Source: CAZQHK01 sp964593455
Lineage (GTDB): Bacteria > Muiribacteriota > CAYSPT01
Assembly (NCBI GenBank): GCA_964593455.1
Contig: CAZQHK010000002.1
Span: 1-64,000, forward strand
DNA: 64,000 bases
Direction: 5' to 3'
In this document: in pieces, positions 17,905 to 26,621 of the stretch
Layout: each line of letters begins with the position of its first letter
How positions within the stretch are numbered: the stretch's first letter is position 1
Program-made: the position numbers and the translations under genes
The notes under the pieces: generated by a model
Databases searched by the model: none
What the model was told of the DNA's origin: nothing
What the model saw: the letters and a program-made list of their open reading frames with translations, nothing else

Positions 17905-18780
17905 TCATTGCCCGGCTGATTCTTCAAAATCCTGATCTTCAAGACTCTCAAACATCTCATCGTACAGGATACCGTCCGCTACCCTGGTTACCGGGCCGGT
18001 CATGGTTATAAAGTAATCATCGTCAATGGCGATAGCAATAACCCCACCCGGCATGTGGACCAGGATATTCTGCCCGCAAAGACCAAGTTTATGGGCTACT
18101 GCCGCGGCGGCACTGGCACTCGAACCCGAAGCCAGGGTGTACCCGGCGCCGCGTTCCCATATTTCGATCATGATGTTTTCCCGATCGAGCACTTTCATGA
18201 ACTGGACATTGGTCCGGTTGGGAAACAATGGCGCCGTTTCAATAAACGGGCCGAGACTTTGTGTCAGTTTCTCGTTGATTTCATCGTAGATTACCACGCA
18301 GTGGGGATTGCCAATCGTGGCGGCAGAGAATTCGATCTGGCCGCCGGGAATGGTCATTGGCTCGTTGATAACCTCCCGATGAGATCCTTCCACCGGAATG
18401 TCATGGCTGTCAAAACTCACTTTGCCCATATCCACCGTGACGGTTTTACCATGACTGTGCACCCGTACTCGGACCAGCCCGCCTTCGGTCCAGACGGTGA
18501 ACGTCTCGTTTTGAACCAGACCCCGGTCCCACAGGTACCGGGCGAAGATTCTCAGCCCATTACCGCTCTTCTCCGCTTCGCTGCCGTCCGGATTGAATAT
18601 TCGAAGCCCGAAATCGGCCTGCTTGGTTTTGATCGGGCCGAACAATATCCCATCGGACCCGATACCGAAGTTCCGGTGACAGATCAACTGTATCGCTTCT
18701 TCCGACGTTTTCCAGTCGATCTCTTCCGGCTCGATAACGATGTAATCGTTTCCCAGAGCATGATATTTCGAAAATTGCAT
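17905..18780 (-). CDS. dapF: Diaminopimelate epimerase-like protein with both catalytic Cys replaced by Ser
   Basis: A 291-aa protein of the DapF fold (two pseudo-symmetric halves). DapF interconverts LL- and meso-diaminopimelate for lysine and peptidoglycan synthesis. ATG 18780 has AAAGGGGA upstream. Family motifs are clear: KYHALGNDYIV, NFGIGSDGIL, NPDGSEAE, TIGNPHCVV and WERGAGYTLASGSSASAAA. The two residues that act as acid and base cysteines in known DapF (ENCGNG-like and ETLACGTG-like contexts) are here Ser72 (EKSGNG) and Ser218 (TLASGSS). It may be a divergent epimerase or have a changed substrate, so the symbol is by homology only. Confidence 0.85.
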   Translation of the reverse strand: MQFSKYHALGNDYIVIEPEEIDWKTSEEAIQLICHRNFGIGSDGILFGPIKTKQADFGLRIFNPDGSEAEKSGNGLRIFARYLWDRGLVQNETFTVWTEGGLVRVRVHSHGKTVTVDMGKVSFDSHDIPVEGSHREVINEPMTIPGGQIEFSAATIGNPHCVVIYDEINEKLTQSLGPFIETAPLFPNRTNVQFMKVLDRENIMIEIWERGAGYTLASGSSASAAAAVAHKLGLCGQNILVHMPGGVIAIAIDDDYFITMTGPVTRVADGILYDEMFESLEDQDFEESAGQ

Positions 18781-18843
18781 GGCGCCGTCCCCTTTATTCA
18801 AGTTTTCTCATTAGCACGCAGCATCGTGGTGGGTGTTGCCTTT

Positions 18844-18849
18844 ATTATA
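18844..18849 (-). promoter_or_regulatory. Possible -10 box for dapF-prsW
   Basis: On the minus strand the sequence reads TTGTATAATAAAGG, an extended TATAAT-type -10 about 65 bp before the dapF start. No good -35 hexamer lies at 17 bp, so this is a weak call. Confidence 0.35.
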
Positions 18850-18861
18850 CAATAAATATAC

Positions 18862-18893
18862 GCCTCCGGCACATCGGCCTGAGGCTTTCTTTT
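18862..18893 (-). terminator. Terminator-like hairpin after the flagellin remnant
   Basis: GCCTC (18862-18866) pairs with GAGGC (18881-18885), flanked by A-rich sequence on the minus strand before the stem and AT-rich sequence after it. It sits about 25 bp beyond the flagellin remnant stop. The layout is like the hairpins that end the two giant flagellin genes, so it is probably the old terminator of a lost flagellin gene. Confidence 0.45.
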
Positions 18894-18915
18894 ACGCGTT
18901 TACCTGACTTCTAAG

Positions 18916-18966
18916 TTACTGCACTAACCTCAACACGGAACCCATGTTTGCTCTGTTGGTAATGTG
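18916..18966 (-). pseudogene. Remnant of a flagellin C-terminus
   Basis: On the minus strand this codes NRANMGSVLRLVQ followed by TAA. The intact short flagellin (25887-26621) ends SRMNMGSVLRLLQ and TAA. Nine of the last ten residues and the stop position agree, while third bases differ, as expected for an old paralogue. Upstream of about 18966 the match is lost. It is followed by a terminator-like hairpin. The 674-aa gene now occupies the space where the rest of such a flagellin would be. Confidence 0.6.
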
Positions 18967-19029
18967 GTACCATAAACTGCTAGCCCGGATCAACGACCAA
19001 CAAAGGCAGGTGACACGATTCATTTCACG

Positions 19030-21054
19030 ATGGGCAACACGTTTGTAAAAGCGCCGCCGGAGAAACCCGGAAGCCAGGAGACGAGAATAGCCGCCGCAAA
19101 GCGGTTGTTCGACGAAATAGGCACAAACTATCCAACCAACATGGCCGCTGTAGAGGACCTGTCTCCATTTTTCGCCAAACTCGGTCCCGAGGCCTTCAAC
19201 GTTCTGGTCCTTAAAGTCGCGGCCAGGCTGCGGGAAAATACCTACCGGTACTTGAGAACGCTGAAACTGCTGCTTCGGACCGGAGCCATCGATTCGGAAG
19301 ATGACGTCGCCATATTCGATAAACTGGTTTTTCCCGGTACCGGTACCCACCGGGCCATGGACGCGGCCATGCTCGATGTGCTGGAGCCCGTGTTCAGGAA
19401 CGTACTGCCCGAACTCCGGCAGCGCGGATTCGTTTCCACTGCGGCCGATTTTGCCGATTCCGCTGCCCCGACGCTGTGCCGGAAGCTGGTTTATTTCGGC
19501 GGCTACAACATCAACTTCCATATTTTTGCCAAGGTATTCTTCGCCCTGTTGGAACGGAATCCGTCTTCCGCCCAGGCACTTGCCCGGCTGGTCGACCTGG
19601 TCAACGGAAGGCTGGAGTTTAACGGATTCTCCGTGGCTGCTTTTTATAAAGACCTGACCTGGAAGAACAGCCGGCTGATAAAAGCGGCCGCAAAAACAGG
19701 ACGGCCTTTCGACCTGCTCAGAGCGGCAAACGCCATTCTGAAACAACTGCGATCCAAAAACCAAACGGTATACCCTGCACCGGAGCTGCTGGAGCGATGT
19801 TTAACTGGAGGCTGGCTTTCACGCGAAGAGATATCTGCGATACCGGAAACCGCACCGGAAGTGTTCGCCAAAGCTAAACTCTACAGCCGGGCCCGGCGGA
19901 TTATCGATTACCGGTACGTCGATCTCTCCCCTCAGCTCACCTACCAGTCGTTTCCACACCGGTTCAAAGCGTCGATGACACCGGTTGAAATACTCGATGA
20001 GTTCAAAGAAATCATGGTGTGGACATCGCTGGAGACGCTGCGCGTTGAACGTTTCCTGCGTTTACTTCAAGGCTCCTCGGACAGAAACGTGCTGGTGCTC
20101 GCCAACCTGCGTTTAGGAAGAATGTATATCGAACCCCTCAAACGTTCCTGCCGGGATCTCGATAACCTCACTTTCGTAGACGCCCGTATAGGGTCTACCG
20201 AATTTACCAACAGAATCTATGTCACCGTTAACCCGCTCGACCGCCAAACGACCCTGAGGATATTGGAAGAGCAACCACACGTGGTGGTGGTCGACGCCTC
20301 CATCCAGGGCCGGTTTCCCTATGCCTTCAAGGGCTACACAAACTTTTTCGCCGCCGTCAATGAGGTACTCACCGGTAGCCCGGGATTTCCTAATTTCAGG
20401 TACGCCTGCCACTGTCCGGCCATAGAGCCCCTCGATAATGAAGCCAACTACCGGGCAGAACCTTCCTTCCAGGTCACCCGAACCAAGCTGCAAAAGATGT
20501 GCGCGATGAACCGTGTCGGCCCAAAAAAAGACCACTACCGGCTTCACCTCCTGTCACACCCCTCGCTTCGCGACGTTGTGCTCCGGGCCGGATTTGATAA
20601 CACCGAACCAAAGATCATGAACCGGGACACAAATTGTACCGACATTATCACCAACGATTACCTTCCCAACCTGGTAAACGACAGCTTCTTCTCAAACACT
20701 GATCGGACCGGCACACCGCGTGGGAAGAGACCCGGCGCTTTCCTGATCAACGCTTTCTTCCCGTTCGACCAGTTCTACCGGGGAAGAGAAGACGAACGGC
20801 TGGATGGTATCGGCGCCAGTCTGCGGGAGATCGGTATTGGGCATTCGTTGAATAACGTGTCAAACATCGAGGATCGGCAAGGCAGGGTCTCCTTCGATGA
20901 CCTGTGCGAAGTGCTCCTGGAAACCACCCGGGGGATAACCAAAGCAATACACATCGATCTGGAAACTGGCACCGTCAAACTGGTCAACGATGACCTGATC
21001 CACCGGGTCACCGAAACGTACCTGGAATTCAAAGCAAAATATAATCTTGCTTGA
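19030..21054 (+). CDS. Large protein of unknown function next to the flagellin locus
   Basis: A 674-aa protein that I do not recognise. It has no signal peptide or membrane segment. Residues 20-270 look mainly helical (repeated hydrophobic heptad-like stretches, for example PFFAKLGPEAFNVLVLKVAARL). Residues 340-450 look alpha/beta (RNVLVLANLRLGRMYIEPL, PHVVVVDASIQGRFPYAFKGY), with a possible nucleotide- or sugar-binding fold. The C-terminus (590-674) is again mixed. The start at ATG 19030 lacks a strong ribosome site. It is the only plus-strand gene between dapF and the flagellins and ends at a bidirectional terminator shared with giant flagellin 1. A role in flagellin modification is possible from position only. 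Confidence 0.8.
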   Translation: MGNTFVKAPPEKPGSQETRIAAAKRLFDEIGTNYPTNMAAVEDLSPFFAKLGPEAFNVLVLKVAARLRENTYRYLRTLKLLLRTGAIDSEDDVAIFDKLVFPGTGTHRAMDAAMLDVLEPVFRNVLPELRQRGFVSTAADFADSAAPTLCRKLVYFGGYNINFHIFAKVFFALLERNPSSAQALARLVDLVNGRLEFNGFSVAAFYKDLTWKNSRLIKAAAKTGRPFDLLRAANAILKQLRSKNQTVYPAPELLERCLTGGWLSREEISAIPETAPEVFAKAKLYSRARRIIDYRYVDLSPQLTYQSFPHRFKASMTPVEILDEFKEIMVWTSLETLRVERFLRLLQGSSDRNVLVLANLRLGRMYIEPLKRSCRDLDNLTFVDARIGSTEFTNRIYVTVNPLDRQTTLRILEEQPHVVVVDASIQGRFPYAFKGYTNFFAAVNEVLTGSPGFPNFRYACHCPAIEPLDNEANYRAEPSFQVTRTKLQKMCAMNRVGPKKDHYRLHLLSHPSLRDVVLRAGFDNTEPKIMNRDTNCTDIITNDYLPNLVNDSFFSNTDRTGTPRGKRPGAFLINAFFPFDQFYRGREDERLDGIGASLREIGIGHSLNNVSNIEDRQGRVSFDDLCEVLLETTRGITKAIHIDLETGTVKLVNDDLIHRVTETYLEFKAKYNLA

Positions 21055-21070
21055 TAGACAGTGAGTATAG

Positions 21071-21108
21071 AAAAGAGGTCTCCGGCTTTTCAGCCGGAGA
21101 CCTCTTTT
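21071..21108. terminator. Bidirectional rho-independent terminator
   Basis: A perfect 16-bp stem (AAAAGAGGTCTCCGGC at 21071-21086 with its complement at 21093-21108) around the loop TTTTCA, with A and T runs on both sides. It lies between the convergent 674-aa gene (plus) and giant flagellin 1 (minus) and can stop both. Confidence 0.92.
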
Positions 21109-21136
21109 TACTTGTTTCTCCAGGTGGCTTCGTTGT

Positions 21137-24100
21137 TTAGAACCCGAATCCTCCGCCACCAGCCATCATGGTATCACCCAGCAGTGAGAACGCCGATGAC
21201 GGGTTGATGTTGGCCTGAGAGAGCATAGACATGGTCAGGTTGGCCATCATCTGGGCCTGCATGAAGTTGACCATCTCCTTCTCCATCTCGGCGTCACGGA
21301 TCTCGCCGTCAGCCGCCATCACCTTGGACTCGCGATCCTGCAGCGTCTCCAACGAGTAATTCAAACGCTGTTCCTGTGCCCCGGCCCTGACCTGGGTCTC
21401 CATGGCTTTATCGAGCGCGAACTCTATTCCCTCGATGGCATAATCGATACCCGCCTCGCTGCTCAGGTCGATCTTGTCGAGCCCTACCCCAACCAGGGTG
21501 AAATCGGCCACGAACGGTGTCTGGATCTTGGTCTCCATCCCGCTGGGCAGCACGATCGGTGAGGCCGAGTCGGTATCGGCACCGCCCGTGTACGTGAAAT
21601 TGTACTCGATGTTGTCACCCTGGCCCGGGATAACGCCTTCCCCGTTCAAACGTACCGTCCGGCCGTCGATGGTGAAGCCGTTCTCGGCGCCCTCGGTGAT
21701 CTCCTGCCCGTTGATGGTCATGGTAAACGTGCCCATCTCCGGGGTACGGAGCAGCTCGAACTCCTTCATCAGGTCGCCGACACCGAAGTCAACGACCACC
21801 TCGTCGCCGAGACCGGGGATTCCTTCTCCGTTGAAGTTGACAACATCTCCCTCCACGGTGAACCCGTTTTCCGCGCCCGCGGCCAGCCGCTCGCCGTTGA
21901 CGAACACCTTGACGGTCTCCGCGTTGACATCGGTCTGGCTCAGGGTCATCTGCGTAAACTCGTCGCCGGTCTGGTAGTTGATCTGGACCTCGTCACCGAT
22001 CTCCGGGACGGCCAGCCCGTGAAGCTGGAGGGTGTTGCCCTCGATGGTCCAACCGTTGCTGGGATTCTCCTCGTCAGTCATGATCCGCTCGCCGTTGATA
22101 GTCACCTCGATGGTGCCCTCGTTAGGTGCGTTCGCCAGCTCCAGTTCGGTGACGTCCGCACCAATCTGGTAGCGGGCCTCGAACACGTCGCCCAGTTCTC
22201 CCTGGGCCGCGCCGTTGAGGAGCAGGTACCCGGCGTCAAGCTCGTAGCCGTTCTCGCCGTCCGCTTCCAGAAGTTCGCCGTTCTTGAAGATCTGCAGCGT
22301 GCCCTCGTTGGGCATGGGCTCCACCTCGTCGAAGAGGTTGATGTGGTCCAGTCTTTCACCGGTATCCCAGGCCGCCGTTACCTCGTCGCCGTATGTCGGC
22401 TGCGCCGCACCGGTGAAGGTGAGGGTGTCTCCCTCGATGGTGTAATCCGCCGCATCCACCGCCTGGCCGTTGATGGCCACCTGCATGGTACCCGCGTTCG
22501 GCTCGATGCCGGCCTCGATGTTCAGGTCGAACTCGGTGTTGGGCCGGGCTGCCTCGAAGTTTACCGTCAGCTGGTCGCCCTCCTGCGGAATCGCTCCGCC
22601 GAAGAAGGTTATCTCGTCGCCGTTGATCTGGTACCCATCCAGGGCACCTTCAATGGTCGCGATCTCGAAGTTGTCGAGCACCGCCCCGGTGCCCCGGGCT
22701 CCCATACCGATCTGGCCGGCTTCCAGACCTTCGATGTTGGCCTCGATGGCCAGCTCGCCGTCGGCAAAGACCTTGACGTTCTCGCCGTTGAGCTCGACCT
22801 GCAGGTTGTAGGTCTCCCCGGTCGCTTCCGCCGGATTATAGGTGGCGTACTGCTCCGCCTGCCCGTTCTGCATCCGTTCGATGACGAAGGTGTTGCCGTC
22901 CTCGCCCACCCCGGCCCGGAAGTAGTCGTTCTCGTTCTGGTACCCGAAGGTGATGTAGCCGTCGCCGGCCTGGCGGTCCGCCGCCGTCACGTCGAGACTG
23001 ATCCGGGCATTCTGCATCCGGACATCGGTCATGGCCATGGTGTCCCCGCCGTTGTCGGGTGCCGCCGTTGCCACCCCGTTCTCGGCGGTAAACCGGCCGT
23101 TAACCACCTCGTAGCCGGTCAGGTCGCCGATGATGTCGTCGAAGTTCTCCGCGAACACCGTTCCGATACCGGCCTCGTTGATCTGCCGTCCGTTGATGGC
23201 TACGTTGACCTGACCATCCGCGTGGGGCGCCTCATCGAGCACAAAGGTATTCGGAGCGGTAGGAGTTTGGAAGTTGATCTCCACCTGGTCGCCGTAGAAA
23301 GGATTAGCCGCGCCGTTGAACACCACCTGGTCTCCCTGGATGGTGTAACCGTTCTGGGCGTCCTCCTGGATGGCCTGGCCGTTCACCAGTACCTCCATGG
23401 TGCCCTCGATGGGCTCCTGCTCCAGGGTTACCCGGTCTAGTTTGTCGCCGGCCTGGTAATTTACCTGGACATCCATCCCGGCTGCCGGTACATTTCCCTC
23501 GTTGAAGGTCAATGTCCGGCCTTCCAGGGTAAAGGCCGCCGGATCAACCGTCTGGCCTTGAACCCGGACCTCGAACTGGCCGGTCACCGGTTCGTCGGTG
23601 AGCAGGAACTCCGCCTGGTCTTGTTCCACTCCGTAGGCCATCGTTACCTGGTCGCCGGTCTGTGGTGCAAAACCTTCATTGAATTCCACCGTATCCCCAT
23701 CAATGGTGTAGTTGGCCGGGTCCACCGTCTGCCCGTTGATAGCCACCTGCATCTCAGCTACTGGAGTGTCCTGCAATTCAAACAAGGTCTGGGTGGCCGT
23801 GGCCTGGTAGTCTACCTCGATCTGGTTCCCGTAAGCAGGTTGTGTCGCTCCGTTGAACAGAATCTGATTCCCGCTCACAGTGAAGTCGGTAGTCTCCTGT
23901 CCGTTGATCCGTACTGCGTCTACCGTCTCCAGATTCTGCTCCAGGGTAATCGCCTCGGTCGCACGGCCCGCGTCGAAGTTTACCTCTACCTGGTCGCCGG
24001 CCTGCGGCTTGGCCCCTTCAGCGAAGGTCAAAGTAGTACCGTCAATAGCATAGTCAGCCGGATCTACCGCCTGCCCGTTCACTTGCACCTCGACATTACC

Positions 24101-25573
24101 AACCGGGGCTTCCGTGAGCTGGAAATCGGCTTGCGGCGTCCCGTACTGGTACGACACCTCCAGCGCTGCCCGTTCCATCCCGAACTCGTTGACTGTCAGA
24201 GTTCCGCCGTCAACGCTGAACTGTTCCTCAGTCAGCTCGACGGTCGGGCCGGTGGTGTTTTCGGTAGCCACTGCCTGGATGGTGGTCATACCCTCCAGAT
24301 AGTTGTGTTTTCCTCCGTGTCCGCCCGCCTGCTGGATGGTGAACACGTCACCCTGCTGAACCTCATTATAGGTCGCGATCTTGTGGTCGGCCTCAACGTT
24401 CTTGCCACGGTAGGCCTCGACCTGGATGTTCTGGGCTTCACCCAGATACTTGAGATCAATGGACGCGATCTTGCCGGAGCCCTTGTTGGGGTGATGATAC
24501 TGTACGCCCACCACCTCGAAATCGCCGACGCGCGTTCCCAGGATGTCCTGCGAGCCGGAGGTGTGAACACGGGCAATATCAAGCACCTGGCCGTTCTCGT
24601 ACTGCTCGGTGGCAGTTACCCGCGTAGTTCCCTCTATCGGCGGATTCGCAATCTCGAACTGCGTCTGTGTTCCAACCTGGTACTCGAAGTTTGCCGTACC
24701 TTCCTGAATACCGCCCGCGTCAAACGTGTTCTGAATCCGGGCCGTCTCCTGGGCCTGGAAAGTCTCGCCGGTGACGCTGGTGGTGGTGTTTACCGTGAAG
24801 TTCTCGGTAACGTCACCCACGTACCCGGAACTGAAGTTCTGCTGAACGTCACGGATGTTGTCGACGTCCAGCTTCACCGAAACATCGCGGCCGGGAATAG
24901 CGTTGGGGTCGCCGATGGTGATGTTATTCGTGAGTCCCTCCAGATACCCGCCGGCGAAGCTCCGGTTGATGCTCTGGAACGCACCGCCGATATCGCCCAT
25001 GCCCGCAGTGAAGGTCTTGGTGATGTCCTGGAGCATGTTTTCGATATTGAAGCGATCGAAGGTGTCGCGGATACCGTGGGCGGAAGCCACCGTGTTCTGG
25101 AACATGTCCGGACCGAAAGCTGTCAGGAAACTCGAGCGCGCCTGTCCCTCACGGGCCGAGTTGAACAGATAGAGCTCGTTGTAGTGAGTGGTCTCGGCGA
25201 TATCTCCGAACTCCGAGAGCAGCTCGTCCGCGTAGATCTCCGTGTTCTTCACGTCGGTCGGGTTCGAAGGCCCTCGCAGGTCCTCGATCCGCCCCTTGAC
25301 ATCTTGCAGGATGTCGATCATCCGGTCCAGGTTCGTCTCCCCGGTCTGCAGGAGCGAGATACCGCTCTGGACATTGCTCTGCCTGGCCCGGATATCCACC
25401 AGTTCCGTCCGGAACCGTTCACTCATGGCGTAAGATACCGGACTGTCCGCCGGGGTTACGATACCCTGACCGGCGGTAATCCGTTCCATGCTCTTGGCCA
25501 TGGTGTTCTGGTAAGTTTTCAGTTGGTTGATGATGTTCAGTGAGCTGACGTTTCCAAATATCCTCATGCTCAT
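21137..25573 (-). CDS. Giant flagellin 1 with eleven beta-type repeats and a nested LamG-like domain
   Basis: A 1478-aa flagellin-type protein, against about 250-500 aa for common flagellins. Residues 1-140 form the D0/D1-type helical N-terminus (MRIFGNVSSLNIINQLKTY, RITAGQGIVTPADSPVSYAM). The last 110 residues form the matching C-terminus (DRESKVMAADGEIRDAEMEKEM, ending GGFGF). Residues about 490-1335 contain eleven repeats of 45-85 aa with the pattern NGQxxDPxDYxIDGxxxxF, P..GDxVxVxY. Unit 6 is split by a concanavalin/LamG-like domain (about 804-974, encoded near 22650-23160). It would be secreted through the flagellar export system. AGGAGGG lies six bases before ATG 25573. An ISL3-like remnant lies 41 bp upstream. 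Confidence 0.92.
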   Translation of the reverse strand: MSMRIFGNVSSLNIINQLKTYQNTMAKSMERITAGQGIVTPADSPVSYAMSERFRTELVDIRARQSNVQSGISLLQTGETNLDRMIDILQDVKGRIEDLRGPSNPTDVKNTEIYADELLSEFGDIAETTHYNELYLFNSAREGQARSSFLTAFGPDMFQNTVASAHGIRDTFDRFNIENMLQDITKTFTAGMGDIGGAFQSINRSFAGGYLEGLTNNITIGDPNAIPGRDVSVKLDVDNIRDVQQNFSSGYVGDVTENFTVNTTTSVTGETFQAQETARIQNTFDAGGIQEGTANFEYQVGTQTQFEIANPPIEGTTRVTATEQYENGQVLDIARVHTSGSQDILGTRVGDFEVVGVQYHHPNKGSGKIASIDLKYLGEAQNIQVEAYRGKNVEADHKIATYNEVQQGDVFTIQQAGGHGGKHNYLEGMTTIQAVATENTTGPTVELTEEQFSVDGGTLTVNEFGMERAALEVSYQYGTPQADFQLTEAPVGNVEVQVNGQAVDPADYAIDGTTLTFAEGAKPQAGDQVEVNFDAGRATEAITLEQNLETVDAVRINGQETTDFTVSGNQILFNGATQPAYGNQIEVDYQATATQTLFELQDTPVAEMQVAINGQTVDPANYTIDGDTVEFNEGFAPQTGDQVTMAYGVEQDQAEFLLTDEPVTGQFEVRVQGQTVDPAAFTLEGRTLTFNEGNVPAAGMDVQVNYQAGDKLDRVTLEQEPIEGTMEVLVNGQAIQEDAQNGYTIQGDQVVFNGAANPFYGDQVEINFQTPTAPNTFVLDEAPHADGQVNVAINGRQINEAGIGTVFAENFDDIIGDLTGYEVVNGRFTAENGVATAAPDNGGDTMAMTDVRMQNARISLDVTAADRQAGDGYITFGYQNENDYFRAGVGEDGNTFVIERMQNGQAEQYATYNPAEATGETYNLQVELNGENVKVFADGELAIEANIEGLEAGQIGMGARGTGAVLDNFEIATIEGALDGYQINGDEITFFGGAIPQEGDQLTVNFEAARPNTEFDLNIEAGIEPNAGTMQVAINGQAVDAADYTIEGDTLTFTGAAQPTYGDEVTAAWDTGERLDHINLFDEVEPMPNEGTLQIFKNGELLEADGENGYELDAGYLLLNGAAQGELGDVFEARYQIGADVTELELANAPNEGTIEVTINGERIMTDEENPSNGWTIEGNTLQLHGLAVPEIGDEVQINYQTGDEFTQMTLSQTDVNAETVKVFVNGERLAAGAENGFTVEGDVVNFNGEGIPGLGDEVVVDFGVGDLMKEFELLRTPEMGTFTMTINGQEITEGAENGFTIDGRTVRLNGEGVIPGQGDNIEYNFTYTGGADTDSASPIVLPSGMETKIQTPFVADFTLVGVGLDKIDLSSEAGIDYAIEGIEFALDKAMETQVRAGAQEQRLNYSLETLQDRESKVMAADGEIRDAEMEKEMVNFMQAQMMANLTMSMLSQANINPSSAFSLLGDTMMAGGGGFGF

Positions 25574-25613
25574 GTTAAACCCTCCTTCTCCATCCCTGGA
25601 ATTATATTATTAT

Positions 25614-25882
25614 GGCTCTGTCACTATAAAGTGTTGTTATTTTCTTCCTTCTTTCAATACTGAGGGTTGGAGGGGCGGTTACATGAAGGGCAATAAATCC
25701 AATATCCTTCCATTGTCGCCTCAAATACTGGAAAACAAGATCACATGGAATTCCATCCATTGGCTTACAAACTATCTCGGGGTGGAGGTAGTTGCTTGAT
25801 GGTCAAGTAAACTGCATTCCCCTTCTAATACTGGATTCTTTGATCCGGACTGTCAAGTCCAACACTTAGGGATGACAGAGCC
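25614..25882. mobile_element. ISL3-like remnant or MITE with perfect 8-bp target duplication
   Basis: The terminal inverted repeats are 23 bp (GGCTCTGTCACTATAAAGTGTTG at 25614-25636; its partner at 25860-25882 matches at 18 positions). The GGCTCT…GTGTTG form is typical of ISL3-family ends. The flanks carry a perfect 8-bp duplication ATTATTAT (25606-25613 and 25883-25890), the duplication size of ISL3. At 269 bp it is far too short for a transposase gene. It holds one 38-codon frame (25683-25799, plus strand, with GGAGGGG upstream) of unknown relation. The right-hand duplication contains the TAA stop of the short flagellin. Confidence 0.82.
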
Positions 25883-25886
25883 ATTA

Positions 25887-26621
25887 TTATTGTAACAGCC
25901 GTAAAACCGAACCCATATTCATCCGTGACAGGTTCAACGCCTGCACACCGATCTGATTCATCAGGTTGTTCTTGGTCAGTCCCATGATCTCCTGGGCTAA
26001 ATCCGCGTCGCGTATCTGCGACTCGGCCGCCGTCAGGTTTTCACGGGCCACCTGGGTGCTGGCAATCTCGCTCCGGGCACGGTTGATTTCCGCCCCGGTA
26101 TCACCCCGCCTGGTGGCCACCTGCTCCATGGCCCCGTCAACCGCCGCCAGCGCCTGGTCACCGCCGCCGACATCAAAATTGGCGACACCCAGCGCTTCGG
26201 CGTTCATGTCCTGTAACACCGGTTTGGTGTTGTACTCGGTAGTTTCAGCCACCCGGTCGAGCTCCTGGACTATCTGGTCGGCTTCCGCCTGCAGATGCGC
26301 CCGGTCATCCGCCGTCATGGTCCCGTTACCGGCCTGGACGGTAAGCTCCCGGAGCCGAGCCAGCTGGTCACCGGAGGCCTCAAGCCCGCCGTCAGCCGTC
26401 TGGTTCATGGAAATATCCGCCTCGGCGTTCTCGATCTGGGCCGACATCTCTCCCAGCAAAGCCCTCATCTTCTCGGAAACTGCCAGCGACGCCGCTCCAT
26501 CAGCCGCTTTGTTTATCTTCTGTCCGCTGGCAATGTGCTCAAGATTCTTATCCCTGGCCTGGCCGGATTGCTGAAGCATTCTCATGACGGTCATACCGCC
26601 TGTTCCACCGACCTTTAACAT
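25887..26621 (-). CDS. Short flagellin
   Basis: A 244-aa flagellin with the D0/D1 helical domains only and almost no variable centre. The N-terminal domain includes ASGQKINKAADGAASLAVSEKMRALL. The C-terminal domain includes ESQIRDADLAQEIMGLTKNNLMNQIGVQALNLS. ATG 26621 is chosen because GGGAGG lies eight bases upstream; a GTG nine bases earlier is too close to it. A TTGACA-N17-TAGGCT promoter lies about 190 bp upstream. Its TAA stop is inside the target duplication of the ISL3-like remnant. It is likely the standard filament subunit and may be co-transcribed with giant flagellin 1. Confidence 0.93.
   Translation of the reverse strand: MLKVGGTGGMTVMRMLQQSGQARDKNLEHIASGQKINKAADGAASLAVSEKMRALLGEMSAQIENAEADISMNQTADGGLEASGDQLARLRELTVQAGNGTMTADDRAHLQAEADQIVQELDRVAETTEYNTKPVLQDMNAEALGVANFDVGGGDQALAAVDGAMEQVATRRGDTGAEINRARSEIASTQVARENLTAAESQIRDADLAQEIMGLTKNNLMNQIGVQALNLSRMNMGSVLRLLQ

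Noticed and set aside
21570..24095. Tandem flagellin repeats as a CRISPR-like or satellite array
   Set aside because: The units are protein-level repeats with diverged DNA and no constant short repeat or spacer structure.
22019..25543. Long plus-strand open frames (473 and 661 codons) opposite giant flagellin 1
   Set aside because: They are antisense shadows of a repetitive, GC-biased coding sequence; the minus strand encodes clear flagellin ends and repeats, and the plus frames have no recognisable domains.
25683..25799. 38-codon frame in the ISL3-like remnant as a real gene
   Set aside because: It has a ribosome-site-like sequence but no similarity I can recognise, and its bounds lie inside a mobile remnant; noted only as part of the element.
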